Below, piece after piece: positions 1 to 8,591 of a stretch of DNA of 36,042 nucleotides. A model generated the notes under the pieces. The model worked only from the letters and a program-made list of their open reading frames with translations, made no database searches and was not told the origin of the DNA. Numbering within the stretch: the stretch's first letter is position 1; each line of letters begins with the position of its first letter. A program made the translations under genes and the position numbers. Origin of the DNA: Bacteroidota bacterium (GTDB lineage: Bacteria; Bacteroidota; Ignavibacteria; Kapaibacteriales; UBA961); contig SXZI01000022.1 in NCBI GenBank assembly GCA_005788035.1, positions 1 through 36,042 of the forward strand. Reading direction: 5' to 3'.

Positions 1-52
1 TGCAAGAATGAATGATGATGCAACTTTGCTCCTTTTACGTATTTCTTCATAA
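1..52 (+). CDS. C-terminal end of a probable SpoIIE/PP2C-type phosphatase (partial)
   Basis: Reading from base 2, the frame ends at the TAA at 50-52 and encodes a 16-residue tail, ARMNDDATLLLLRISS. The pattern D-D-x-T-L-L-L-L-R is the usual last strand of SpoIIE/RsbU-type serine phosphatases, where the Asp pair helps hold the metal ions. Only this tail is visible, so the call rests on one short motif. A competing reading is the 5' end of a minus-strand gene starting at 50-48, but that peptide matches nothing I know. Confidence 0.4.
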   Translation, partial: ARMNDDATLLLLRISS

Positions 53-89
53 ATATATGGCAATAAGCAGCGAAAAACGTCGTAGGGGA

Positions 90-119
90 TTGTTTTTTTA
101 TGATTTCGCAGTATTTTTG
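90..119 (+). promoter_or_regulatory. Candidate Bacteroidota-type promoter for the uppS-lpxA operon
   Basis: TATTTTTG at 112-119 matches the -7 element TAnnTTTG of Bacteroidota primary sigma factors. TTG at 90-92 sits 19 bases upstream, within the spacing known for the -33 element. It lies between the stop of the previous gene (52) and the likely uppS start (254), so it would give a leader of about 130 bases. Confidence 0.4.
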
Positions 120-253
120 TCAATTAATGTTCCGCAATAAGCGACTGTCAGATCACTGCCTATGTTTCTTTGATCCCAAATGTTGGAAATCAATTTGTAC
201 ACCATCGGGTGTCATCCATTTGTTTTTGTCGAAGAAATGACATCGAGAGCGCT

Positions 254-1102
254 ATGATCAATCAATGGAAAGACGGTCAATCCCCTGAAGATAAAGATGT
301 TCAAGCCACTCTGCTTGCCGGCGGAGCTTTACCCAGACATATTGCCATCATAATGGATGGAAATGGTCGATGGGCAATGGATAGAAACCTACCAAGAGCC
401 GCTGGGCATCAGCAAGGAATTGAAAGTGTCCGCGATATCGTGAAAGCAAGTTCTCAATTGGGTATTGGCTTTCTCACAGTCTATGCTTTTTCAATGGAAA
501 ATTGGAAGAGACCTCGCGTAGAGGTGCAAATTCTCATGTCTCTTCTCAAAACATATCTCCTTCAGGAAATCGATGAATTACATGCAAACAATGTCCGTTT
601 GCAAGCGATCGGTAAATTGAATGCATTGCCGAAGAATGTTCAAACCATCCTTAATGAATCTATTGAAAAAACCGCTGGGAATACCGGGCTTACCCTCACA
701 TTGGCATTGAGCTATTCAGGAAGATGGGATATTGTCAGAGCCGTTCAAATGATTGCTTTGGACATCCGCCGTGGGACTCTTTCTCCCGAAGACATCACAG
801 ATGATCACTTCTCAGAGTATTTATTAACAAAGAATATGCCCGATCCTGACTTGATGATTCGAACTTCCGGAGAAATGCGATTGAGTAATTTTCTCTTATG
901 GGAATCTGCGTATTCAGAAATGTATATAACAGAAAGATTGTGGCCGGACTTCAGAAGAGAAGATTTGTACTCAGCCTTGAGGGATTTTCTCAATAGAGAA
1001 CGTCGATTTGGAAAAACAAGTCAGCAATTACGTGAATCTGATGAAAAGGAGCAACAACAGGGTTCCTTCAGAAGAATCATTTCATCTTTTTCTTCGCGGT
1101 GA
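254..1102 (+). CDS. uppS: Isoprenyl transferase / undecaprenyl diphosphate synthase
   Basis: Cytosolic cis-prenyltransferase that adds isopentenyl units to farnesyl diphosphate to make the C55 lipid carrier for peptidoglycan and O-antigen. With this start it is 282 residues. The signature HIAIIMDGNGRWA is near residues 29-41, with the catalytic Asp at 35, and the second signature RTSGEMRLSNFLLW begins at about residue 203. I chose the ATG at 254, which has a GAGAG four bases upstream. The frame also opens with a TTG at 170, but the extra 28 residues are not typical of the family. The stop is 9 bases before bamA, so the two are probably co-transcribed, an order common in Bacteroidota and Chlorobiota. 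Confidence 0.95.
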   Translation: MINQWKDGQSPEDKDVQATLLAGGALPRHIAIIMDGNGRWAMDRNLPRAAGHQQGIESVRDIVKASSQLGIGFLTVYAFSMENWKRPRVEVQILMSLLKTYLLQEIDELHANNVRLQAIGKLNALPKNVQTILNESIEKTAGNTGLTLTLALSYSGRWDIVRAVQMIALDIRRGTLSPEDITDDHFSEYLLTKNMPDPDLMIRTSGEMRLSNFLLWESAYSEMYITERLWPDFRREDLYSALRDFLNRERRFGKTSQQLRESDEKEQQQGSFRRIISSFSSR

Positions 1103-1111
1103 TTTGATTTC

Positions 1112-3481
1112 ATGCTCAATTCATATTCACATCCCTTTCTTTCTCGCTTATTAATGCTACTTGCATGTGCATTCATTTTCTTGAATTTGCCTTCTATCAA
1201 TGCACAAGATAAAGCTCGCTCTTTTGTAATTGCAGGTGTTTCCGTTGATGGAAATACCTATTCAGATGCTCAAACAATCATTACAATTTCCGGTTTGAAA
1301 GTAGGCGAGGAAATCAAAATCCCAGGGCCTAAGCAACAAGAAGCAATCAAGAATCTTTGGTTGCGAAATCAATTTGAGTCAATTGATATCATTATCGATA
1401 AAATTACAGCAAGTGGGATTTTCCTCACAATAAAAGTCAAAGAGTTTCAACGATTCAGTTGGCTTGATGTACAAGGTGCCGATAAAGTTAGTGTCAAGGA
1501 TATAGAAAAAGCTGTAGGAAAAATCAAAGGCGATATCTTATCCGCTTATGAAGTGGATCTAGCAAAAGATGCCGTGAAAGCATTATATGAAAAAGAGGGC
1601 TTGATGTATGCCAATATCAAGCCAACTGTTGTTCCAACTGATACAGGGTTATATGCCAAGTTGGAGTTAATTATCGAAGAGGGTGCCGACTTTTATGTTG
1701 ACACTATCAGTTTTGCAGGGAATTCCAAGCTGACTGCCTCTGATCTATCAGGGTCTTTCGAGGATACTAAAACCAAAACATGGTGGAAATTTTGGTCTTC
1801 CTCAAAATTTGATAAGCTGAAATATGAAGAAGATAAGAAAAAACTCCTTCAATTTTTCCGCTCCAAAGGATTCATAGATGCCGATATTCTTAAAGATACT
1901 GTTATAAACTATCCTGAAACGCAAAAAGTAAGCATTCATGTCGAAGTGTTCGAAGGAAAACAATATGTTTTGCGTTCAGTTACATTTGAGGGCAATACAG
2001 TATATCCTCAAGAATTTCTCTTCCGCAGATTGAATATTCCGTTGAATGAACCATATGATGCTGAACGATTTGATAAAAATCTTACAGGAAATGAGGATCA
2101 ATCAGATGTTGCGTCCATGTATCTCGACAATGGATATTTAGGTGCAAATCTTGTTAAGGAAGAAAGAAAGTCCGATGGTGATTCTCTTGACATTGTTGTG
2201 AAGGTATTCGAAAGAGATCGATATGTCATTCGAAAAGTTGAAATAGTTGGAAATACCAAAACCAAAGATAAAGTCATCAGAAGAGAATTATTCACAAGGC
2301 CTGGTGAATTCTTCAATCGCTCTGCCATCATTCGTAGCGTACGGGGTCTTGGTGTTTTGAATTATTTCAATCCTGAAGCATTGAAACCGGATATCAAGCC
2401 TGTAGACAATACAAGAGTTGATGTTTTATATAGGGTGGAAGAAAGATCTACTGATACCTTCAATGCATCAATGGGGTATGCCGGAACCTTTGGTTTAACG
2501 GGCTCTATTGGTATAACTCTTAACAATTTCTCTTTTTCCGAACCGCTCCGTGGTGGTGGAGGACAAATCCTGAATATCAATGCAGAGTTTGGTCAACAAA
2601 GCAGATATCAAACAATTCAATTGGGATTCACCGAACCCTGGTTAAACAATACTCCGACCACATTGGGTGTAAATCTGTATTCTATTCGACAGAATTTTGT
2701 ATTTGATCTTTTGCGATATGGTGCATCTGTCAATATCGGGCGTAGACTACGCTGGCCGGATGATTATTTCCGGGTTGATGGTGTTGTGAGAGCTCAATAC
2801 AATCAGCAAACAGCATCACAGGGCGTATTTCGAGCATTCAATGGAGGTGAGCTGAGTCTAACTGCTTCGATATCTCGAATCAGTTTAGATAATGCCATCT
2901 TCCCAACCTCAGGTTCCCGGTTCACCTATTCAAGCACATTCGCAGCCGGAGGTATTGGAATTGGAAAGGTCGACTATTTGAAAAGCACCTTTAATTTAGA
3001 AATGTTTCATCCTTTAGCTTCAGTGGATGGAAATCCAAGATTGGTCCTGTATCTGAGTACTGATATGGGGTATGTTGCAGGAATTAAAAGCGATACCAAT
3101 ATACTTGGCAATGAATTGTTCTTTATGGGTGGTAATGGTCTAGGTGGATTTGCAATCACTCCTCTTCGTGGATATGTGGACCGTTCCATTGGACCAAGTG
3201 GTGGCGGCCGCGTGATGACCAGGCATGTGATTGAAACACGGTTTGCATTGTCGCTTAATCCAATGCCAATATATCTTCTGGCTTTTGCGGAAGCAGGAAA
3301 TGTTTGGGAAAATCTTCGTTCATCAGATCCTTTTGATCTAAGACGTTCAGCAGGATTGGGTGTTCGTGTTCTTTTAAATCCAATCGGACTATTGGGTTTT
3401 GACTATGGTTATGGATTTGACTCTCAAATACCCGGTGGAAAACGATCGGGATGGCAATTCCATTTTCAATTTGGACGTTAA
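1112..3481 (+). CDS. bamA: Outer membrane protein assembly factor BamA
   Basis: Omp85-family core of the BAM complex, which inserts beta-barrel proteins into the outer membrane. It is 789 residues. The signal peptide has its likely cut after Ala31, leaving Gln at +1. POTRA repeats follow to roughly residue 440, visible as recurring V-x-G-N-T/K segments such as FEGNTVYP and IVGNTKTKD. A C-terminal 16-strand-type barrel completes it. The loop-6 signature is L685-R686-G687-Y688, matching the family (V/I)RG(F/Y). The protein ends FQFGR rather than in the usual terminal aromatic residue. It sits between uppS and two OmpH chaperone genes, the expected context for an envelope-assembly operon. Confidence 0.95.
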   Translation: MLNSYSHPFLSRLLMLLACAFIFLNLPSINAQDKARSFVIAGVSVDGNTYSDAQTIITISGLKVGEEIKIPGPKQQEAIKNLWLRNQFESIDIIIDKITASGIFLTIKVKEFQRFSWLDVQGADKVSVKDIEKAVGKIKGDILSAYEVDLAKDAVKALYEKEGLMYANIKPTVVPTDTGLYAKLELIIEEGADFYVDTISFAGNSKLTASDLSGSFEDTKTKTWWKFWSSSKFDKLKYEEDKKKLLQFFRSKGFIDADILKDTVINYPETQKVSIHVEVFEGKQYVLRSVTFEGNTVYPQEFLFRRLNIPLNEPYDAERFDKNLTGNEDQSDVASMYLDNGYLGANLVKEERKSDGDSLDIVVKVFERDRYVIRKVEIVGNTKTKDKVIRRELFTRPGEFFNRSAIIRSVRGLGVLNYFNPEALKPDIKPVDNTRVDVLYRVEERSTDTFNASMGYAGTFGLTGSIGITLNNFSFSEPLRGGGGQILNINAEFGQQSRYQTIQLGFTEPWLNNTPTTLGVNLYSIRQNFVFDLLRYGASVNIGRRLRWPDDYFRVDGVVRAQYNQQTASQGVFRAFNGGELSLTASISRISLDNAIFPTSGSRFTYSSTFAAGGIGIGKVDYLKSTFNLEMFHPLASVDGNPRLVLYLSTDMGYVAGIKSDTNILGNELFFMGGNGLGGFAITPLRGYVDRSIGPSGGGRVMTRHVIETRFALSLNPMPIYLLAFAEAGNVWENLRSSDPFDLRRSAGLGVRVLLNPIGLLGFDYGYGFDSQIPGGKRSGWQFHFQFGR

Positions 3482-3511
3482 TCATTATTCATATTTTTCA
3501 CAGGACTTTAT

Positions 3512-4045
3512 ATGAAATTCTCAACTCTTACTCTCATCGCATTATTTGTTTGCATGATTATGAGCAATCAAATGATGAATGCACAAACGCAAAAAATCGG
3601 TTATGTTGATACCGAGGTCATTTTGAAGCAATTACCTGAAGCACAGGAAGCAGACAAAAAACTCAAAGAAGTGGCTACGAAATTTCAGGACACATTGGTT
3701 GCTATGCAAAAAGACCTCTCCGAAAAACTGGAGCAGTACAAAAAACAAGAATCAATGATGACTGTAGATGCCAAGAAAAAAGAAGAGGATATGCTCAAGA
3801 ATATCCAACAAAGCATGTTGCAGTATCAAGAGGAAAAGTTTGGTAATACCGGAGAAATCAGAAAAATGCAAGAAAGCTTTCTGACACCGATTCGCGATCG
3901 TATTCTCTTGACAATCAAAGAAGTATCAAAAGATGAGAAATTCAATTTCATCTTGGATAAAGTAAATCCGGCATTGTTATATGCCGATGATAAATTCGAT
4001 TTGACATTCAAGGTATTGGATAAAATTCGAAGAAACAGTAAATAA
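3512..4045 (+). CDS. OmpH/Skp-like periplasmic chaperone (first copy)
   Basis: A 177-residue exported protein of the OmpH/Skp family, whose members hold unfolded outer-membrane proteins on the way to BamA. The signal peptide ends at about Ala24, with Gln25 at +1. The mature start KIGYVDTEVILKQLPEAQ is typical of the family's first strand and helix. A long Lys/Glu/Gln-rich helical stretch over about residues 45-130 gives the tentacle coiled coil. The C-terminal DLTFKVLDKI strand closes the small beta domain. It lies 30 bases after bamA and 20 bases before a paralogue, and tandem ompH genes after bamA are usual in Bacteroidota. Confidence 0.9.
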   Translation: MKFSTLTLIALFVCMIMSNQMMNAQTQKIGYVDTEVILKQLPEAQEADKKLKEVATKFQDTLVAMQKDLSEKLEQYKKQESMMTVDAKKKEEDMLKNIQQSMLQYQEEKFGNTGEIRKMQESFLTPIRDRILLTIKEVSKDEKFNFILDKVNPALLYADDKFDLTFKVLDKIRRNSK

Positions 4046-4065
4046 ACCAATAAATGGGGGTTTGT

Positions 4066-4887
4066 ATGTTCGCCAAAAGAAATATGATAATCAGCATGCT
4101 GTTCATGCTGCTAATGAATCTGCCGATTTTTGCACAAAAGATCGGGTATGTGTCTTCACAGGCAATTCGCGAGAAATTTCCGGAGGCGAAACAAGCTGAA
4201 CAACGATTGCAAACCATGGTTGACAATTGGAAAAGAGAACTTGAAGATCAGCAAAAAGTGATTAATGAATTGGAGATGGAAATCAAAAAAAATCGCTTGG
4301 TTTGGACTGAAGTCGAGAAGGCAGAAAAAATTGCGACATTCGAAAAGAAGAAAAAAGAACGCGAAGAATATGCTACCCGCAAACTTGGTCCGAATGGTGA
4401 GTATGATGCTGCCATAGCGCTCGTCTTTCGAGGAGTGGAAGAAAAAATATATGCTGCAATTCAAGAGGTCTCATTCACTGATAACTATGATATCGTATGG
4501 GATAAATCTACACAACCACTGGCTTTCATAAACCCTAAGTATGATTTGACTGTCAAAGTTCTTAAGAAATTGGGAATCAATGTTGATGACATGGAAAAGC
4601 AACAACAAGAGGCCATCGACAAAGACCCAAGAAACAATAAGAAATCATCTTCATCATCAAGTTCAACTAGCACAACAAAGCGGACTCGTACAAGGAAGCC
4701 TGCCGAAGTGCCTGAAGAAGAGAAAAAAAGCATGTTCGACACATTGAAAGATTCAGTAATGGATGGTTTGCAAGACATGATAAAATTACCCGGCCAATCC
4801 GCTGATTCAACGAAAAGTGGCGGGGGAACACCTTCCGGTGACCCGCAATTACTTCCGTCAGATACAACCGTCATAAAGAAACCATAA
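4066..4887 (+). CDS. OmpH/Skp-like periplasmic chaperone with long C-terminal tail (second copy)
   Basis: Second OmpH-family protein, about 273 residues. It opens KIGYVSSQAIREKFPEAK after a signal peptide cut at about Ala23, with Gln24 at +1. A charged coiled coil follows, then DLTVKVLKKLGI, the equivalent of the last family strand, near residue 165. After this it carries roughly 100 extra residues: a Ser run, a basic patch (TTKRTRTRKP), an acidic/Lys stretch, a helical segment and a Gly/Ser/Pro/Thr end. Normal OmpH proteins stop near residue 170-180. I prefer the ATG at 4066 because GGGGG at 4056-4060 lies five bases upstream; an in-frame ATG at 4054 would add four residues. The tail may tether the protein or bind a partner, which is inference. 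Confidence 0.85.
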   Translation: MFAKRNMIISMLFMLLMNLPIFAQKIGYVSSQAIREKFPEAKQAEQRLQTMVDNWKRELEDQQKVINELEMEIKKNRLVWTEVEKAEKIATFEKKKKEREEYATRKLGPNGEYDAAIALVFRGVEEKIYAAIQEVSFTDNYDIVWDKSTQPLAFINPKYDLTVKVLKKLGINVDDMEKQQQEAIDKDPRNNKKSSSSSSSTSTTKRTRTRKPAEVPEEEKKSMFDTLKDSVMDGLQDMIKLPGQSADSTKSGGGTPSGDPQLLPSDTTVIKKP

Positions 4888-4893
4888 GAAATC

Positions 4894-5961
4894 ATGAAGC
4901 TGCAACGCTCATATGCCATACAAGATATCGCCTCTCATCTTCAATCAGAGTTGGAAGGCGATGCTAGTATCATCATTGACGGTATAGGTAGAATTGAAGA
5001 GTCAAAACCGGGTGAAATATTATTCATTGCAGGCAAACAATTCATTTCTTATCTGGATGAATGTAAGAATAATTGCATTTTGATTCCACGTGCAATGAAT
5101 CTGAAACCAAGTCCTTCGCAAGCATTCATTCGAGTAGATAATCCTCATGCCGCATTTGCTAAACTCATTGCTTTCTTTTTTCCTGATCAATCATTCGATC
5201 CACATATCGCTAAAGAGGCATTTATTCATCCAACAGCATTGATTGGAAAACATGTATTGATTTATCCGGGTGCATATATTGGACCGAATTGCACAATTGG
5301 TGATGGATGTATCATTCACCCACATGTGGTATTGTCAGAGCATGTATCCATGGGGAATCATTGCATAGCATATCCCAATGTTGTGTGTTATGCGCATACT
5401 GTATTGGGTGACAATGTGATACTTCATGCCGGTTGTGTAATTGGTTCAGACGGATTCGGTTATATAGAACATCCGGATGGTTCTTATGAAAAAATCAAAC
5501 ATGTAGGAAATGTCATCATAGAAGACGATGTGGAAATTGGTGCAAATACAACCATCGATCGCTCTGTGGTAAATAGTACTATTATATCTAAAGGGGTCAA
5601 GATTGATAATCTTGTCCAAATTGCACATAATGTGACGATTGGAGAACATACTGCATTTGCAGCCCAGGTTGGTATCGCAGGAAGTGCAAAAATAGGTGCG
5701 AGAAATCGATTCGCCGGTCAAGTTGGGACTGTCGGACACCTTTCTACAGCCGATGATGTGATAGTCTTTGGTCAATCTGGAATCGCGCAAAGCATAGATC
5801 AATCGGGCATCTATTTTGGTAGCCCTGCAATAGAGCGTGGCAAGGAGATGCGAAGAATCTATGCATCTCAGCAATTACCCGAAACATTGAAATTGATTAG
5901 TTCTTTGGAGCTTCGCATCAAAGAATTGGAAGAAGCCCGTGATAATCAAAAAACCTCGTAA
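4894..5961 (+). CDS. lpxD: UDP-3-O-(acyl)glucosamine N-acyltransferase LpxD
   Basis: Cytosolic acyltransferase that puts the second acyl chain, from acyl-ACP, on UDP-3-O-acylglucosamine, the third step of lipid A synthesis. The protein is 355 residues, close to the usual 340-350. An N-terminal uridine-binding domain covers about residues 1-100 and includes the GRIEESKPGEILFIA segment. A left-handed beta-helix of hexapeptide repeats follows, with a C-terminal helix (LKLISSLELRIKELEE). The catalytic His is His245 in QIAHNVTIGEHT. The ATG is 6 bases after the ompH stop, so it is in the same transcript. Confidence 0.96.
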   Translation: MKLQRSYAIQDIASHLQSELEGDASIIIDGIGRIEESKPGEILFIAGKQFISYLDECKNNCILIPRAMNLKPSPSQAFIRVDNPHAAFAKLIAFFFPDQSFDPHIAKEAFIHPTALIGKHVLIYPGAYIGPNCTIGDGCIIHPHVVLSEHVSMGNHCIAYPNVVCYAHTVLGDNVILHAGCVIGSDGFGYIEHPDGSYEKIKHVGNVIIEDDVEIGANTTIDRSVVNSTIISKGVKIDNLVQIAHNVTIGEHTAFAAQVGIAGSAKIGARNRFAGQVGTVGHLSTADDVIVFGQSGIAQSIDQSGIYFGSPAIERGKEMRRIYASQQLPETLKLISSLELRIKELEEARDNQKTS

Positions 5962-5990
5962 TTTGGCATCGAATTACTCTGAGTATCCAC

Positions 5991-7394
5991 ATGAATGTCA
6001 ATCAAAGAACGATTAAAAAGCCCGTCACATTAAGTGGCATTGGACTACATACAGGAAATCCTTCAACGATCACCTTCCAACCCGCACCTGAACATTATGG
6101 TTTTAGATTTGTTCGTGCAGATTTGGAAGGGAATCCAGAGGTTCCAGCTTTGGTTGATTATGTAACTGATATAGCCCGCGGAACGACAATCACATGCAAT
6201 GGAGCGAGCGTACATACCGTTGAGCATGTGCTTGCAGCTCTCGTTGGACTTGAAATTGATAATTGTAGAATGGAATTGACGGCAAATGAGCCACCAATTG
6301 GTGATGGAAGTGCATTGCCTTATGCTGAAGTATTGCTTCAAGCAGGTTTTGAAGAGCAAAAAGCCCCACGAGATTTCATCGTAATTGATCAAATGTTACG
6401 ATATGTGAATGAATCCAAGCAAACTGAAATAGTTGCTTTGCCGAATGAGGATTTTCGCATAACTGTCATGATTGATTATCAGAATTCAGCATTGGCAAGC
6501 CAGCATTCGGGATTATTTGATTTACAATCTGAATTCCTTCGTGATTTTGCACCAGCCCGCACATTTTGTTTTCTCACCGAAGTTGAGTCATTGCATGAGC
6601 AAGGCCTTATTCGTGGTGGATCTTTGGATAATGCGATTGTAATTGTGGATAAAGAAATTCCCGATGAAGATCTTCGATCTATGCTTACGAAATTCGACAT
6701 TGAACAAAATGCAGTCCTTGGTCAAAATGGCATCTTGAACAATCGTCTTCTTCGATTCAAAAATGAACCAGCACGGCATAAATTACTTGATATGCTTGGC
6801 GATTTGGCACTCATTGGAGCCCCGATAAAAGGTCAGATTCTTGCGGCTAGACCGGGGCATGCAGTAAATATTGAATTTGCCAAGAAAATCAGAGCTTTGC
6901 ACAAGGAACAGAAGACACAGAAAAACAAAGTCGCTCAAAAACAAGTCCCTGTACTGGATATCAATCAAATTCTCAAGGTAATGCCTCATCGTTATCCATT
7001 TTTATTGGTTGACAGAATCACTGAAGTGGATCATGAAGCAAAGAAAATCATCGGATATAAGAATGTGACAATCAATGAACCTTTCTTTCCTGGTCATTTT
7101 CCAGAGCGTCCAATAATGCCTGGAGTTCTCATTGTAGAGGCCATGGCGCAGGTCGGAGGATTGCTTTTGTTAAATTCAGATGATTACAAAGAAGGCAAAT
7201 TGGTATTTTTCATGGCAATCAATAATGCAAAGTTCAGAAAACCTGTTACTCCTGGAGATCAATTGATGATGGAAGTAACAATGACTGGAAAACGTTTTAA
7301 CACATTTGCAATGAGTGCAAAGGCATATGTTGATGGAGGATTGGTTGCCGAGGCCGAATTGTCCGCAGCAATCGTAGATACTTTACCCGCTTAA
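5991..7394 (+). CDS. lpxC/fabZ: Bifunctional LpxC (UDP-3-O-acyl-GlcNAc deacetylase) - FabZ (3-hydroxyacyl-ACP dehydratase)
   Basis: A 467-residue fusion of two enzymes. Residues 1 to about 302 are LpxC, the zinc deacetylase that commits UDP-acyl-GlcNAc to lipid A. Zinc ligands are visible as His79 (in HTVEH), His263 and Asp267 (in RHKLLDMLGD), with the catalytic His290 in GHAVN and Glu78. A charged, Lys/Gln-rich linker of about 20 residues leads to FabZ at about 324-467. There the catalytic pair is His369 (FFPGHFP) and Glu383 (IVEAMAQ), and the domain also carries MPHRYPFLLVDR. FabZ dehydrates 3-hydroxyacyl-ACP, the same pool that LpxA and LpxD use, so the fusion ties flux between fatty acid and lipid A synthesis. 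The fusion is characteristic of Bacteroidota/Chlorobiota. Both active sites look intact. Confidence 0.97.
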   Translation: MNVNQRTIKKPVTLSGIGLHTGNPSTITFQPAPEHYGFRFVRADLEGNPEVPALVDYVTDIARGTTITCNGASVHTVEHVLAALVGLEIDNCRMELTANEPPIGDGSALPYAEVLLQAGFEEQKAPRDFIVIDQMLRYVNESKQTEIVALPNEDFRITVMIDYQNSALASQHSGLFDLQSEFLRDFAPARTFCFLTEVESLHEQGLIRGGSLDNAIVIVDKEIPDEDLRSMLTKFDIEQNAVLGQNGILNNRLLRFKNEPARHKLLDMLGDLALIGAPIKGQILAARPGHAVNIEFAKKIRALHKEQKTQKNKVAQKQVPVLDINQILKVMPHRYPFLLVDRITEVDHEAKKIIGYKNVTINEPFFPGHFPERPIMPGVLIVEAMAQVGGLLLLNSDDYKEGKLVFFMAINNAKFRKPVTPGDQLMMEVTMTGKRFNTFAMSAKAYVDGGLVAEAELSAAIVDTLPA

Positions 7395-7408
7395 CTTAAA
7401 CGAAATAC

Positions 7409-8188
7409 ATGTCAGTAGAAATACATCCCTTAGCAAGCGTAGCACCTGAAGCACAATTAGGAACCAATATTACAATCGGTCCTTTTGCAGTCATTGAACC
7501 TGACGTTGAAATCGGTGATGGCAGCACAATTTATTCGCATGCCACATTATTGAATGGATCTAGAATCGGACAAGATTGTTCGATTTTTCCGGGGGCCGTC
7601 ATTGGTGCCGTTCCTCAAGATTTGAAATTCAAAGGGGAACAAACCTTTGCAATCATTGGTGACAGAACTGTCATTCGTGAATGTGCTACGGTCAATCGTG
7701 GTACAGATGCCACTGGCCGTGCCATCATAGGAAAAGATTGCCTCATCATGGCTTATTGCCATGTTGCGCATGATTGCAGCGTTGGAGATCATGTTGTGAT
7801 GAGCAATGTATCTCAATTGGCCGGACATGTTACAATTGGTAATTGGGTTATTCTCGGTGGACTTGCAAAAATCATTCAATTTTGTAGTGTTGGTGATCAT
7901 GCCATGATAGGTGCTGACTGCAAAGTAACAAAGGATGTTGCGCCTTATGCACTTATTGGCAGAGAACCTGCAAAAGTTGAAGGAGTCAATAAGATTGGAT
8001 TACGAAGAAGGGGTTTTTCAAATCAGGCAATCGATGCAATACAGGAATTATATTCAGCTGTATTTTTCTCCGGAATGAACACCTCAGATGGTATGGAAGA
8101 ATATGAACGGTTACACGAACATGTATTGCCAGAGGTAGAGAAATGCATTTCATTCATACGTTCATCGCAAAAAGGAATCATTCGTTGA
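7409..8188 (+). CDS. lpxA: Acyl-ACP--UDP-N-acetylglucosamine O-acyltransferase LpxA
   Basis: First enzyme of lipid A synthesis; it moves a 3-hydroxyacyl chain from ACP to UDP-GlcNAc in the cytosol. The protein is 259 residues, the normal length. Hexapeptide repeats run from residue 5 to about 190, with the family segment GAVPQDLKFKGE at 67-78 and the catalytic His121 in CHVAHDC. A C-terminal helical domain begins at about residue 195 (GLRRRGFSNQAIDAIQELY). It starts 14 bases after lpxC/fabZ, so lpxD, lpxC/fabZ and lpxA form one block. Confidence 0.97.
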   Translation: MSVEIHPLASVAPEAQLGTNITIGPFAVIEPDVEIGDGSTIYSHATLLNGSRIGQDCSIFPGAVIGAVPQDLKFKGEQTFAIIGDRTVIRECATVNRGTDATGRAIIGKDCLIMAYCHVAHDCSVGDHVVMSNVSQLAGHVTIGNWVILGGLAKIIQFCSVGDHAMIGADCKVTKDVAPYALIGREPAKVEGVNKIGLRRRGFSNQAIDAIQELYSAVFFSGMNTSDGMEEYERLHEHVLPEVEKCISFIRSSQKGIIR

Positions 8189-8565
8189 TTTCAAGCATTA
8201 CTCTTAACATTCTATCCAAATTGCCCTTATTGGCGGCATCCGCCGGTATTTTCTATTTTTCTTCTTTACCCCAGCCCCCATTTGTCCTGACTTCTTTTCA
8301 GTGGCAGGATAAGGTCTTGCATTTGGCCGCATATTTTGCCTATGGTATCACGATTGCACTTGCAATTCATGTGCATCAGAGTATTTCCTCAAAAAAGAAA
8401 ATGACTATGATCGGATTTATAGGATTCTTATATGCACTTAGTGATGAATTTCACCAATCATTCGTGCCCGGTAGAACAAGTGAACTTGGTGATATCATAG
8501 CAGATTGGATCGGTGTAATATCAGCAATCATGCTCTATCGATTAATTATCAAGCGCATAGCTTGA
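8143..8565 (+). CDS. VanZ-family membrane protein
   Basis: Small integral membrane protein of the VanZ family. Members occur near cell-envelope genes and one is linked to teicoplanin resistance; the biochemical role is unknown. The family block is clear: DKVLHLAAYFAYG, then SDEFHQSFVPGR followed by a D-x-x-A-D-W-x-G segment. Four hydrophobic helices are likely. The start is uncertain. The ATG at 8143 overlaps lpxA by 46 bases; a TTG at 8185, overlapping the lpxA stop as TTGA with AAGGA eight bases upstream (8172-8176), is equally plausible and gives 126 residues. It is the last gene of the lipid A block and converges on the sod gene. Confidence 0.8.
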   Translation: MHFIHTFIAKRNHSLISSITLNILSKLPLLAASAGIFYFSSLPQPPFVLTSFQWQDKVLHLAAYFAYGITIALAIHVHQSISSKKKMTMIGFIGFLYALSDEFHQSFVPGRTSELGDIIADWIGVISAIMLYRLIIKRIA

Positions 8566-8570
8566 GTATT

Positions 8571-8591
8571 TAAGTTGAATTATTCAGCTTG
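8571..8591. terminator. Weak hairpin between convergent genes
   Basis: AAGTTGAA at 8572-8579 pairs with TTCAGCTT at 8583-8590 around a three-base loop: eight pairs with one G-U, plus a possible ninth. It sits exactly where the VanZ gene and the sod gene meet. Neither strand has a proper T run right after the stem, so termination is only a guess. Confidence 0.3.

Noticed and set aside
170-253. TTG-started extension of uppS
   Set aside because: The 28 extra residues are unlike the family and the ATG at 254 with GAGAG upstream is a better start.
4485-4919. 144-codon open frame on the minus strand
   Set aside because: Antisense of the second OmpH tail; its acidic run mirrors the Ser-rich repeat of the real gene.
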